A DNA stretch of 27,667 bases, from the IMG/VR virus record IMGVR_UViG_3300038421_000138, positions 1 to 27,667 of that record. One strand, 5' to 3'. Shown one piece after another: positions 1 through 6,403 of this stretch. Every line of letters begins with the position of its first letter. Positions within the stretch are counted from its first letter, which is position 1. A model generated the notes under the pieces. The model worked only from the letters and a program-made list of their open reading frames with translations. It was not told the DNA's origin and did not search any database. The translations under genes and the position numbers were made by a program. The DNA comes from a virus.

Positions 1-283
1 ACCGCGGCTTGGCGCCCGATCCGATGATCGCAGCGCGAGCCTTGCCGATGCGCTCGATGCTGCGCTGGCTTTCCTGCCGCTCGGCCTCCAGCTCCTCCGC
101 CGTCGGCAAGGCGAAGTGCTCGCAGGTGAACGCCTTGACCGCGTGCTCGACAAAGCAGGGCGTGCGGATCAGCCAATCGAGATCGGAGCCGCCGACATGC
201 TTACGCACCTCGACGCCGGCGGCACAGCGCCCGCCAAGGCAGACGTCGCCGCTGTAGTGCTTGCACCTGTTGTCGCGCATCAT
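1..283 (-). CDS. Cys-rich hypothetical phage protein (3' end outside window)
   Basis: This leftward reading frame is open from an ATG at 283 to the window edge, giving at least 94 residues without a stop. The start overlaps the stop of the upstream gene (TGATG), as expected in a tightly packed phage operon. The first 55 residues contain Cys7, Cys15 and Cys20 (CKHYSGDVCLGGRC), Cys42 and Cys54 followed by HF, a spacing that could hold a metal ion. A Glu/Arg-rich helix follows (about residues 60-83). No family was recognised, so no function is assigned. It is the last visible gene of the leftward early operon. Confidence 0.6.
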   Translation of the reverse strand, partial: MMRDNRCKHYSGDVCLGGRCAAGVEVRKHVGGSDLDWLIRTPCFVEHAVKAFTCEHFALPTAEELEAERQESQRSIERIGKARAAIIGSGAKPR

Positions 284-672
284 CAGTTGCTCAGCTCCGG
301 GTCGAAGTCCTGGCCGCCCTTGTGCTCGATCTCGAAGTGCTGCTCCAGCATCCCGCAGACCCCGTCCATGCTCTTGAACGTCAACGCCCCCAGATCACGC
401 AGCTGGTAGATGACGTGGGTGGACAGCGTGACAGCTTCCTTCTGCGCTTCCAGGCTCGGGAAGTCCTCGCGCTTGGACTTGAACTGGATGCCGAGCTGAC
501 TGCCGCTCTCGACCAGGCTGACGACACCCCAGGTCGGGAAGTGGTACTTCCACATGCTGCGCTCCTTGCTGACGATCAGCATGGCGCCGGCCATGTCGTA
601 TTTCTTGAGCACGCCGATCAGCTCGGCCATGCAGTCCCGATAGGGCTTGTCCTGCCGCTCACCCCAGCCCAT
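283..672 (-). CDS. Hypothetical early phage protein, 129 aa
   Basis: The frame is open much further upstream, but that part is the shadow of the KGG-repeat gene. The ATG at 672 (MGWGERQDK...) lies 14 bases inside the end of that gene and is the sensible start. The protein mixes helices with beta stretches (AMLIVSKERSMWKYHF, WGVVSLVESGS, LGIQFKS) and ends in an acidic helix; it has no membrane segment. Its stop shares a base with the next ATG. The family was not recognised. Its place downstream of the exonuclease and regulator genes suggests an early accessory role, which is inference. Confidence 0.6.
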   Translation of the reverse strand: MGWGERQDKPYRDCMAELIGVLKKYDMAGAMLIVSKERSMWKYHFPTWGVVSLVESGSQLGIQFKSKREDFPSLEAQKEAVTLSTHVIYQLRDLGALTFKSMDGVCGMLEQHFEIEHKGGQDFDPELSN

Positions 673-925
673 CGGACGACTCCTTCGCCTTCCCGCGCCT
701 GGACGCCCGGCCGCCCTTGCGTCCGGCCTCGCGCGCCAGCTCCGGATCGCGCGAGAACGACCGGCTCTCCGGCGGCACCATGCGCCCGCCCTTGCGGCCG
801 GACTCCCTGGCCAGCTCGCGGTTCTGGGAGTAGGCCCGCTGCTCCGGCCGCAGCGCCGCACCGCCTCGCGCGGCGATCTTCCTGACCGTCGCTCCCGACA
901 TGCCGGCAAACCCGCGCCTGCTCAC
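659..925 (-). CDS. KGG-repeat (stress-induced, GsiB/Con-10-like) small protein
   Basis: The protein has 88 residues, is very basic and hydrophilic, and carries two near-copies of a module of about 25 residues: NRELARESGRKGGR (about 35-48) and DPELAREAGRKGGR (about 60-73). The G-R-K-G-G core matches the KGG motif of the GsiB/Con-10 stress-induced repeat family, whose members are mostly disordered. In a phage, nucleic-acid binding or protection is a possible role, but that is inference. The ATG at 925 overlaps the stop of the upstream regulator gene by four bases (ATGA), so translation is probably coupled. Confidence 0.65.
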   Translation of the reverse strand: MSRRGFAGMSGATVRKIAARGGAALRPEQRAYSQNRELARESGRKGGRMVPPESRSFSRDPELAREAGRKGGRASRRGKAKESSDGLG

Positions 926-1272
926 AACTCGTCTCCGTCGTCCAGGATGTTGTCGATCATGCCCTCGTCCAACGCCGTCTCGACGATGCGGCGCACCAGC
1001 TCCTGCGGCGTGATCCCGCGCTTCTGCGCCTGGGGCTCCAGCATGGCGATGGTGCCAACCGGAAAGGCCACAAACTGCCTGCCGCCATTCCGATGCAGAC
1101 CGGGAGGACGTCGCCGCGCCTTGCCCGCCCTCTTGTAGACGTGGCAGAGCAGGGAGCTGACGTTCTTCGACGTGAGACCGGTCTTCTGCGCGATATCGCG
1201 CACGCGCAGGCCCTGGGCGTCCAGTGCCGATACGGCCTCGATTCGCGAGCGGTATTCGAGCGTCGGCTTCAC
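922..1272 (-). CDS. Putative regulator with N-terminal HTH and C-terminal ribbon-helix-helix-like segment
   Basis: The start chosen is the GTG at 1272, which overlaps the stop of the exonuclease gene as GTGA; the longer upstream frame is an exonuclease shadow. The product has 116 residues. Residues 11-47 (EAVSALDAQGLRVRDIAQKT...VSSLLCHVYKR) look like a LuxR/sigma-region-4-type helix-turn-helix. Residues 50-65 are Arg-rich. Residues 67-104 (strand QFVAFPV, then helix, GITPQE turn, helix RRIVETALDE) resemble an Arc/MetJ-type ribbon-helix-helix. The tail is acidic (DDGDEL). A DNA-binding regulator of early genes is likely. The target is unknown, and the RHH call is by eye only. Confidence 0.6.
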   Translation of the reverse strand: MKPTLEYRSRIEAVSALDAQGLRVRDIAQKTGLTSKNVSSLLCHVYKRAGKARRRPPGLHRNGGRQFVAFPVGTIAMLEPQAQKRGITPQELVRRIVETALDEGMIDNILDDGDEL

Positions 1273-2060
1273 CCCGCCATCCTCGCCATCTGGGCGTCGG
1301 TCGGGACCTGACGCATCCACCGGTCGAACATCACCAGCTGACGCCACGCCTGCTTGGCCGCGATCGTGTGATAGGGGCCCCGCACCGCTGGCGTGCACTT
1401 GCCGGTCTTCTTGGAGAGGTGCACGGCGCGGTGCCAGATGGGCTCGTGCTCCGGGATCCCCAGCTCCTCGCGCAGGGCGATCTCATAAGCCGCCATCTGC
1501 ACCCAGGTCTCCGGGTAAATTCGGTCCCCGCCCGACTTGTAGTCGAGCACCGAGAGCTGTCCGTTGATGACGCCGAAGCAGTCGCACCGGCCGGCGTACA
1601 TCAGCTCGCGGCTCATGACCTTGCGCTCCAGGTCGGCCTCGGCGAACGTCTGCTCGGCCAGCCATTCCTTCAGCGCGATGGCGCAGTTGCTGGCGATCAG
1701 CTGGCTCTCGGCCGGCAGCTTCTCCATCGCCTTCCGGTCCGGCTCGACGCCGCGCTGCACGGCCTCGGCAACGTCGTGCAGCACCGTGCCGATGTCGCCG
1801 GCGGAGCGCTTGATCCTGTCGTGAGCCTTGCGGGCGTCCTCCCAGATCGTTGCATCGTGCAGCACGGCCTTGTTCCGCCCCCAGGCCGCTCGAAGATGCT
1901 TGACTGCCTCCTCCGCCGCCCACCAGACGAGGCCGGGCTTGTCGAGGCGGCCGATAATCGTGGTGACGCTGGGCACGGGTTGGCCACCCCAGAAGTACAT
2001 GTGCCGCGGCTCGTTGAAGGTGAGCGGCTTGCCGTAGAAGATCGGGTGCTCAGTCGACAC
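1269..2060 (-). CDS. PD-(D/E)XK exonuclease (Cas4/RecB-like phage exonuclease)
   Basis: The start is a GTG at 2060 preceded by a strong ribosome binding site (GGAGGAGGG, five bases away). It lies 11 bases inside the upstream gene. The 263-residue protein has the phage RecB-family pattern: GTVLHD (91-96), RCDCF (158-162), LDYKSG (172-177) with the catalytic D-x-K, and QMAAYE (188-193). Such nucleases resect double-stranded DNA ends to give single strands for an annealing protein. The Rad52-like gene two genes upstream is the natural partner. The N-terminal stretch before residue 30 is too beta-rich for a helicase, and no helicase domain is present. The product probably acts in recombination during replication. 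Confidence 0.82.
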   Translation of the reverse strand: MSTEHPIFYGKPLTFNEPRHMYFWGGQPVPSVTTIIGRLDKPGLVWWAAEEAVKHLRAAWGRNKAVLHDATIWEDARKAHDRIKRSAGDIGTVLHDVAEAVQRGVEPDRKAMEKLPAESQLIASNCAIALKEWLAEQTFAEADLERKVMSRELMYAGRCDCFGVINGQLSVLDYKSGGDRIYPETWVQMAAYEIALREELGIPEHEPIWHRAVHLSKKTGKCTPAVRGPYHTIAAKQAWRQLVMFDRWMRQVPTDAQMARMAG

Positions 2061-2319
2061 TGTTGCCCTCCTCCGCGACGTAGCGGCCGTTCTCGCCGCG
2101 CGGCGGGTAGACGACGCCCTCGCCGTACTTCCACTCGAAGTTGGTGAAGTCGCCGCCGTCGGTGATGATGACCCGCCGCGTGGTGCCGATCCTGGCGCCG
2201 ACGCTGTTGCAGTAGTGGTGCGCGGCCGTGACCGCTTCCTCGGCATCGACGCCCTGGCGCACACGCTCCCAGGAGCCGTCCGGGAAGAACTGGTAGACGG
2301 AGAACTCGCCCGTGCTCAT
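2050..2319 (-). CDS. Small hypothetical protein between Rad52-like and exonuclease genes
   Basis: The protein has 89 residues. The ATG at 2319 overlaps the end of the Rad52-like gene (ATGA), so the long upstream extension of this frame is discarded. It is beta-rich and aromatic (FSVYQFFPDGSWERV, RRVIITDGGDFTNFEWKYG), with an alanine helix in the middle, and has no Cys or membrane segment. No family was recognised. The position, with overlaps on both sides within a recombination cassette, suggests an accessory to annealing or resection, but nothing in the sequence proves this. Confidence 0.6.
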   Translation of the reverse strand: MSTGEFSVYQFFPDGSWERVRQGVDAEEAVTAAHHYCNSVGARIGTTRRVIITDGGDFTNFEWKYGEGVVYPPRGENGRYVAEEGNSVD

Positions 2320-3131
2320 GCGCGGCTCTCCCTCTGGTCCTGCAGTGGCGCCTGACTGGCCGCACGAGCCTTGCGGGGATCGTCGCCCTCCAGCTTCGCC
2401 TTGCAGGCGTCCTTCTCCTCCGTGGCCGCCTCGATCCACCGGTCGGGCCACTGCTTGATGGTCTCCTGCGCGTCCTTCCAGACCCCGAACAACGCTTTCA
2501 GCGTCTTCGCCTCGCGCAGCGCCGTCTCCAGGCGGCTGTAGTCGCCGTCCTTGTGGGCCTGCCGGGCGCTCTTGGGCGGCGCACCGTTGCGGGCGAGCAG
2601 CGCGGCGAGCTTGGTGTGCTCCGCCTGCGGTATCTGCCATTTCTGGTCGAGCTCCACCCACGGCGCCTTGATGGCGTAGAGGTAGCGGCCGATGCCAAAC
2701 AGCACGCCGGCTCGCTTGAAGGCGTCGGAGTAGGCGCCCTTCTCCGCCATCTCCCGCTCGTCGGCCTTGCCGGTGTCGCCGGTGGCACCGGCACCGTTGG
2801 CCTTCCATATCCAATCCGGGAAGATCTGCGTGCCTTCCGCGAGGCCGGCCAAACGGTAGTCCCCGCGCCGGATACCGATGCGGCAGCAGGTCGTGCCGTT
2901 GGGCATGGGGGTGTACTCACACTGCCACCCATCCGGACCCAGCACCTCATCGAGGCGGTCCATCACCATGCGGGCGTCGATGTAGCAGAGCGGCAGCCCC
3001 CAACGCTTGGGCTTGTTGTTGTCCGGCGCACGCTCCCAGGCGCGCTTGTTGGTCGAGCCAACGCGCCACTCGACCTCGTCCGGCGGGAACGGTGCGGCGA
3101 GGCGTGCGAAGATGTCGCTCGAACCCGACAC
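2316..3131 (-). CDS. Rad52/Rad22-family single-strand annealing protein (Sak-like)
   Basis: The 271-residue protein has the Rad52-type core. An N-terminal segment leads into CYIDARMVMDRLDEVLG-DGW (49-69), beta strands follow (WQCEY, CRIGIR), and then KGAYSDAFKRAGVLFGIGRY (131-150), the hallmark of phage Rad52-like annealing proteins. The C-terminal part (from about 175) is charged and helical, variable in this family. It would coat single-stranded DNA and pair complementary strands using ends made by the exonuclease encoded downstream. No good Shine-Dalgarno sequence is obvious before the ATG at 3131, and it follows the upstream gene after only a few bases, so coupling is likely. Confidence 0.85.
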   Translation of the reverse strand: MSGSSDIFARLAAPFPPDEVEWRVGSTNKRAWERAPDNNKPKRWGLPLCYIDARMVMDRLDEVLGPDGWQCEYTPMPNGTTCCRIGIRRGDYRLAGLAEGTQIFPDWIWKANGAGATGDTGKADEREMAEKGAYSDAFKRAGVLFGIGRYLYAIKAPWVELDQKWQIPQAEHTKLAALLARNGAPPKSARQAHKDGDYSRLETALREAKTLKALFGVWKDAQETIKQWPDRWIEAATEEKDACKAKLEGDDPRKARAASQAPLQDQRESRA

Positions 3132-3135
3132 GGCG

Positions 3136-3531
3136 TCACCTCTTCTCGTGCATCGTCGCCGCGAAGCCGGACTCGTCGAGCATCCGCAGCGAAAACTCCT
3201 TGCTCATCATGTTGCCCAGAACGCCCGCCGCCATGACCCGCTTCGGACCGGGCTCGAAAGAGCCCATCGCCACCCGGGCACAGACGGTCGCCATGTTCTG
3301 CAGGAACGTCATCAGCAGGTCGCTGTACGCTTGCCGCTGCTCCAGCGTCATGGGGGAGCCGGGCAAGCCGGGACCCATGATCCGGCGCTGCTCCTCGCCG
3401 TACCAGCGCACGACCGCGATCAGACAATCGCGGACCATCCGTGCACGCATGGCAACCATGGGGTCCTTGTCCACGAGGTACTTCAAGACATCCTCGTGCA
3501 TCTGCAGGGCTATCTGCTCGGGCGTCTCCAT
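3136..3531 (-). CDS. Hypothetical helical protein, 131 aa
   Basis: The ATG at 3531 overlaps the stop of the upstream gene (ATGA); the longer open frame above it is a shadow. The protein is almost entirely alpha-helical (METPEQIALQMHEDVLKYLV..., then MVRDCLIAVVRWYGEEQRR) and Met-rich, with a helix of about 20 residues around SDLLMTFLQNMATVCARVAM and no predicted membrane segment. No family was recognised. It lies directly before the Rad52-like gene, so a part in replication or recombination is possible but unproven. Confidence 0.6.
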   Translation of the reverse strand: METPEQIALQMHEDVLKYLVDKDPMVAMRARMVRDCLIAVVRWYGEEQRRIMGPGLPGSPMTLEQRQAYSDLLMTFLQNMATVCARVAMGSFEPGPKRVMAAGVLGNMMSKEFSLRMLDESGFAATMHEKR

Positions 3532-4094
3532 CAGAAGGGAACCTCCGGGTCGAGCGCCGCCACCAGCCCCGCCTCGGGACCCGCTGCGACGGGGAATTGC
3601 GGGGACGTGTAGGTGGGCGGCTCGATGCGCTTGAGCACGTACTGCCGCTCGGTGGTGACGCGATCCATCTCGGTCACTTCCACATCGGGCAGGCCCTCCT
3701 TGGGGATGTGCACCGTGAGGTAGATTGTCTTGCTGAAGCCGTCGATGTTCCAGACGTAGGCGACGGATGGCGCATGGCCACCCATGCTGACAGCCGGCTC
3801 CGGATCGTTCCGGAGATCTGCCGCGCACAGACGCTCGCCGAGCGCCTTCACCACGGGTGCGAAGCTGTCGAGACGATCGGCCGGGCCGGCGGTGACGTGG
3901 ACGAAGATGTAGCTCGAGGACACGCTGATGTCCTGCTCCTGCGGAAGCCGGGCCTCCTCCATCGTGTCCTTGACGATGTTGTAGAGCCGCTCCATGCCCC
4001 GCAGCTGCTCGATCTCCTTCTGGACGGCGGCGACGCGCTGCTCGAGAACCTTGATGAACAGCTCGTAGCGGTAGGCCGGCAGGTTCTTTTTCAC
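3531..4094 (-). CDS. Hypothetical protein with N-terminal coiled coil, 187 aa
   Basis: The frame can be opened with a TTG at 4112, but a GTG at 4094 has AAAGG eight bases upstream and gives a cleaner N-terminus (MKKNLPAYRYE). Residues 10-45 form a charged heptad-like helix (LFIKVLEQRVAAVQKEIEQL). The rest is beta-rich (SVSSSYIFVHVTAG, KTIYLTVHIPKEG), followed by a Pro-rich tail. No family was recognised. It is the second gene of the leftward early operon, separated from the first by about 136 bases that include a GGCCGG/CCGGCC hairpin. Confidence 0.58.
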   Translation of the reverse strand: MKKNLPAYRYELFIKVLEQRVAAVQKEIEQLRGMERLYNIVKDTMEEARLPQEQDISVSSSYIFVHVTAGPADRLDSFAPVVKALGERLCAADLRNDPEPAVSMGGHAPSVAYVWNIDGFSKTIYLTVHIPKEGLPDVEVTEMDRVTTERQYVLKRIEPPTYTSPQFPVAAGPEAGLVAALDPEVPF

Positions 4095-4126
4095 GACGCA
4101 TACCTTTCTCAAAAGCTGGAGGCGGG

Positions 4127-4147
4127 GGCCGGCCGCTCACACCGGCC
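4127..4147 (-). other. GC hairpin ahead of the 187-aa gene
   Basis: The arms GGCCGG (4127-4132) and CCGGCC (4142-4147) flank a nine-base loop, 33 bases before the GTG start of the next leftward gene. It resembles the other intergenic hairpins in this window (4745-4782, 12923-12956, 13230-13251, 14392-14417). There is no T-run, so it is not a classical terminator. Confidence 0.4.
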
Positions 4148-4230
4148 AAGGACGGGTGCACGAGGGAAAGGTGCGCCTGTCCAAGCGCCCCACGGAGGAA
4201 ACGGGCGCCCCGCCATAACCGCCAACAGGA

Positions 4231-4719
4231 TCAGCCCGCCTGCGGCGGCTGCTCGGCATCCAGCATGCGCTGGGCCGCGCCCAGCTCGCGCGAGAGGATG
4301 GCCTTGGTGTTGCCGTCGAGATCGCCGGGTTGCAGATAGGCCAGAGCCCGCGTCATGCCGGAAACCAGGGTCGCGCATCCCACCAGCAGCATGGTAGCCA
4401 TGTTCTGCACGCGTATGGTCCTGTCGGAATATTCCAGGATGGCGCCTCTGACGGCCTCCTTCACGAAAGCCGCCAGCGGCTCGGGCTTCTCCCGCTCGGG
4501 AGGCCGCGGCGGCGCCGGAGCGTCCCCTGGCTCGCCGGGGAACGGGTTGGGCGGGGCAACGGGCCTCGGCGCATCGGCCGGAACCGGCGGGTCGGGCTCG
4601 GGGTCCGGCTCGGGCGGCGTGCCGCCGTTGTGGCCGGAGATGTCCGAAGCGAACGGGAAGCGATCGGCGGAGACGTGGTGCTTGAGCTTGTCCCAATGCT
4701 CGTCGCTGGTTGGCGGCAT
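4231..4719 (-). CDS. Pro-rich protein with one C-terminal hydrophobic segment; first gene of leftward early operon
   Basis: The ATG at 4719 has GAGGAG seven bases upstream. The 162-residue product has a polar N-terminus (MPPTSDEHWDKLKHHVSADR), a Pro/Glu/Asp-rich disordered section (about 35-78), a helix (LAAFVKEAVRGAILEYSDR), a hydrophobic stretch MATMLLVGCATLVSGM (about 108-123), and a helical tail. The segment could be one weak transmembrane helix. It is the first gene after the operator-bearing promoter at 4837-4866, with a leader of about 110 bases carrying a strong hairpin. No family was recognised; early accessory function is inferred from position. Confidence 0.58.
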   Translation of the reverse strand: MPPTSDEHWDKLKHHVSADRFPFASDISGHNGGTPPEPDPEPDPPVPADAPRPVAPPNPFPGEPGDAPAPPRPPEREKPEPLAAFVKEAVRGAILEYSDRTIRVQNMATMLLVGCATLVSGMTRALAYLQPGDLDGNTKAILSRELGAAQRMLDAEQPPQAG

Positions 4720-4744
4720 GACGCTGCTCCTCGGGTTGCAACGG

Positions 4745-4782
4745 CCCGGCCGGGTACTCGCGTACCGTGGGACCCGGCCGGG
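4745..4782 (-). other. Leader hairpin of the leftward early operon
   Basis: This is a perfect 11-base inverted repeat: CCCGGCCGGGT (4745-4755) and ACCCGGCCGGG (4772-4782) with a 16-base loop. It lies in the untranslated leader between the leftward promoter (-10 at 4837-4842) and the ATG at 4719. No T-run follows on the minus strand, so simple termination is unlikely. RNA stabilisation, processing or an antitermination target are options. Confidence 0.55.
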
Positions 4783-4836
4783 GCAGCCGCCGCGCCCCCG
4801 GGGAAGACTTGAAAGGCAACGACGGCCACGGGGAGC

Positions 4837-4866
4837 ACGATAGTTCAAACAGTTTGAACGTGTCAA
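4837..4866 (-). promoter_or_regulatory. Leftward early promoter with operator in the spacer
   Basis: On the minus strand, TTGACA (4866-4861) is followed by an 18-base spacer and TATCGT (4842-4837). The spacer is occupied by the perfect palindrome GTTCAAACAGTTTGAAC (4843-4859), so a bound repressor would exclude RNA polymerase. The same architecture is seen rightward at 5414-5443. The promoter would start a transcript near 4830 that reads the recombination operon. Confidence 0.7.
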
Positions 4867-4912
4867 CACATATCTTCAAACTATTTGGATTGGACGTTCA
4901 AACCAGAACCGC
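4843..4912. promoter_or_regulatory. Operator cluster A (three sites)
   Basis: Site 1 is GTTCAAACAGTTTGAAC at 4843-4859, a perfect 17-base palindrome with one central base. Site 2 is CTTCAAACTATTTGGAT at 4874-4890, an imperfect copy. At 4896-4903 there is a lone half site, GTTCAAAC. A strong site over the promoter and weaker ones beside it recall the multi-site operators of lambdoid phages. The adjacent XRE gene is the obvious candidate for the binding protein. Confidence 0.7.
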
Positions 4913-4985
4913 CCAATGCGGCGCGGAGGTGCCGCCGGCACCTGCATCGATTCGGGACGGGTGGTCTGGCTGCCCTCCGCCGGGG

Positions 4986-5360
4986 CTAGGCGGTCCGGCG
5001 GCGGCGCTTGATGGTAACGACCTTCGCGCTGGGGATCGGCGAAGGCGCGGGCTCGGCCTTCTTCGCGGCGCAGGCGTCCTTGAGGTCGCGGGCCAGGCCG
5101 TGCGGCAGCCCGTCGAACTTGCCCAGGTAGATGTAGTCGAGGCTCAACCCGTAGGTCTTGACGAGCTTCAGGGCGTTCTCGAGCTGGGGACGGCTGATGC
5201 CCCGCTCGTAATTGTTGTAGAGCGGCGCATTGAGACCGGCATCCAGCGCGAATTGCGCCTGCGTGACCCGCCCCCTGCCGGCGGTCAGCACCGCACGCGC
5301 CAGCTGCAGGCGCAACCCGATCGCCTTGTGCGATTCCTTGCGGTCATCCTCAAACGGCAT
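4986..5360 (-). CDS. XRE-family phage repressor (no S24 peptidase domain)
   Basis: The ATG at 5360 (MPFEDDRKESHKAIG...) gives 124 residues; the longer open frame runs into the operator region and is rejected. Residues 15-75 form a Cro/C1-type helix-turn-helix: RLQLARAVLTAGRGRVTQAQ, FALDAGLNAPLYNNYERG and PQLENALKLVKTYGLSLDYI. The ending SLDYIYLGKFDGLPHGLA is typical of short XRE regulators in Rhizobiales. The C-terminus is Ala/Pro-rich and ends in a basic cluster (KRRRRTA). It lacks a LexA-like self-cleaving domain, so induction probably does not work by RecA-stimulated autoproteolysis. Its gene lies between the two operator clusters, the classical position of an immunity repressor. No convincing ribosome binding site precedes the start. 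Confidence 0.75.
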   Translation of the reverse strand: MPFEDDRKESHKAIGLRLQLARAVLTAGRGRVTQAQFALDAGLNAPLYNNYERGISRPQLENALKLVKTYGLSLDYIYLGKFDGLPHGLARDLKDACAAKKAEPAPSPIPSAKVVTIKRRRRTA

Positions 5361-5395
5361 GAGTGCACAGATACCCGATTTCCGGGCCTGCAGCC

Positions 5396-5437
5396 ATTCA
5401 AACGTTGTCAGGATTGACGCGTTCAAACTGCTTGGAT
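5396..5437. promoter_or_regulatory. Operator cluster B
   Basis: ATTCAAAC (5396-5403) is a half site. GTTCAAACTGCTTGGAT (5421-5437) is an imperfect copy of the 17-base operator and fills the spacer of the rightward promoter. The pair lies between the divergent repressor and Cro-like genes, so binding could control both directions. Confidence 0.65.
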
Positions 5438-5443
5438 TATGGT
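5414..5443 (+). promoter_or_regulatory. Rightward early promoter with operator in the spacer
   Basis: TTGACG (5414-5419), an 18-base spacer containing operator copy B2, and TATGGT (5438-5443) match the leftward promoter at 4837-4866 almost box for box. The expected transcription start (about 5450-5451) coincides with the ATG of the Cro-like gene. Confidence 0.65.
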
Positions 5444-5450
5444 CGGCAGC

Positions 5451-5696
5451 ATGTCCCATCGCAAGAAGACCCTCGGCTCTGTGCGCGCCGTGGTGGATGC
5501 CCTCGGCGGCACCACGGCCGTTACCGATCTGTTGGATGTCGGCCCAACCGCCGTCTGGAACTGGCTTTCTCTCAATGTGATCCCGCCCAGATGGTTCTTC
5601 GCTATCGACGATGCCCTCGGCGCGCTCGGCTACGAAGCCGACCGCGCTCTGTTCCGTGAGCTTCCGCGCACAGCGAGGACCGCGAATGCAGACTAG
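5451..5696 (+). CDS. Cro/YdaS-like small DNA-binding protein
   Basis: The frame opens with an ATG at 5439, but that ATG lies inside the -10 box of the rightward promoter. The second ATG (5451, MSHRKKTLG...) falls at the expected transcript start and is preferred; translation may be leaderless. The 81-residue protein carries a compact helix-turn-helix, VRAVVDALGGTTAVTDLLDV with GPTAVWNWLSLNVIPPRWFF, in which the G-G-T..AV..LL.V...AV..W....IP pattern matches YdaS/Cro-type prophage regulators. Transcribed divergently from the repressor, it is the likely Cro analogue that turns down immunity during lytic growth. Confidence 0.72.
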   Translation: MSHRKKTLGSVRAVVDALGGTTAVTDLLDVGPTAVWNWLSLNVIPPRWFFAIDDALGALGYEADRALFRELPRTARTANAD

Positions 5697-5883
5697 AGTT
5701 CAAAAAACTCGGCTGCAACTGGTAGTCGGCAGCGGACGTGACCGAATCTGTCAGCCTGCGCACGCTGGAGCCGGCGATCTCGTGCTCTGCCCCAGATGCA
5801 AGGGCGACAAGAAAATCAAAGACGAAAACGGCAACGTGGTCGACTGCCCCCGCTGCAACGGGACGGGGCTAGTCATCGAATGA
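5686..5883 (+). CDS. Small zinc-ribbon protein (DnaJ-type CxxCxG repeats)
   Basis: The ATG at 5686 overlaps the end of the Cro-like gene; the earlier part of the frame is its shadow. The 65-residue product has an unremarkable N-terminus and a C-terminal pair of motifs, CPRCKG (about 40-45) and CPRCNGTG (about 55-62), separated by KDENGNVVD. This is the CxxCxGxG layout of the DnaJ cysteine-rich domain and should bind one zinc ion. Such isolated zinc ribbons are common in phages, where their partner is unknown. Its stop overlaps the RusA start (ATGA), suggesting coupled translation. Confidence 0.62.
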   Translation: MQTRVQKTRLQLVVGSGRDRICQPAHAGAGDLVLCPRCKGDKKIKDENGNVVDCPRCNGTGLVIE

Positions 5884-6389
5884 CCCTCGTCACCATCGAG
5901 CTCGCCGGCAAGCCCAGAGGTAAAGGCCGCCCCCGCTCCAGAATCATGCGCAAGGGCAAGGGGCCCGGCGCCTCCACGTTCATCCATACGTACACCCCGC
6001 CCGAAACGCAATCATACGAGGCCGCGCTGCGCTACGCCGCCCAGGAGGCCATGGCCGGCCGCCCGCTACTCGAGGGTGCCGTCGTCCTCACTCTGGAGGC
6101 CTGGATGCCGATTCCGGCCTCATGGTCCGGCAAGCGCCGCCGCATGGCCCAGCTCAGCCTGCTCCGGCCGACCACGCGTCCCGACTTCGACAACCTCAAC
6201 AAAACGCTCGACGCCCTCAACAAAGTCGTCTGGCGCGACGACGCGCAGGTGGTCTCGTGGTCCGGCTTCAAGCGCTACGACAGCCGGCCGCGGCTCGTCA
6301 TCACCGCGCGCCAGCTCGATCCAGCCGACACGCTCGGCATCACTGCAAGAACTGAGAAGGGGGCCCAACCGGCTGCAGCCGCAGCCTGA
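5880..6389 (+). CDS. rusA: RusA-family Holliday junction resolvase
   Basis: The ATG at 5880 shares four bases with the stop of the zinc-ribbon gene. The 169-residue protein starts with a strand and the basic KPRGKGRPR motif (11-19) typical of RusA. The acidic catalytic block RPDFDNLNKTLDALNKVVWRDD lies at 100-121, with Asp102, Asp104, Asp111 and Asp120/121. A final strand (RPRLVITA) precedes an Ala-rich tail that is longer than usual. RusA dimers cut four-way DNA junctions symmetrically, here probably resolving recombination intermediates made with the Rad52-like system before packaging. Confidence 0.85.
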   Translation: MTLVTIELAGKPRGKGRPRSRIMRKGKGPGASTFIHTYTPPETQSYEAALRYAAQEAMAGRPLLEGAVVLTLEAWMPIPASWSGKRRRMAQLSLLRPTTRPDFDNLNKTLDALNKVVWRDDAQVVSWSGFKRYDSRPRLVITARQLDPADTLGITARTEKGAQPAAAAA

Positions 6390-6403
6390 AGGGAGTTTGC
6401 GTC

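Noticed and set aside
4109-4230. Short leftward ORF of 35 codons (MAGRPFPPW...) in the gap before the 187-aa gene
   Set aside because: There is no clear ribosome binding site and the composition is Pro/Arg-rich; best left as leader sequence.
5439-5450. Upstream ATG for the Cro-like gene
   Set aside because: It falls inside the -10 box of the only credible promoter and lacks a ribosome binding site; the ATG at 5451 fits better.
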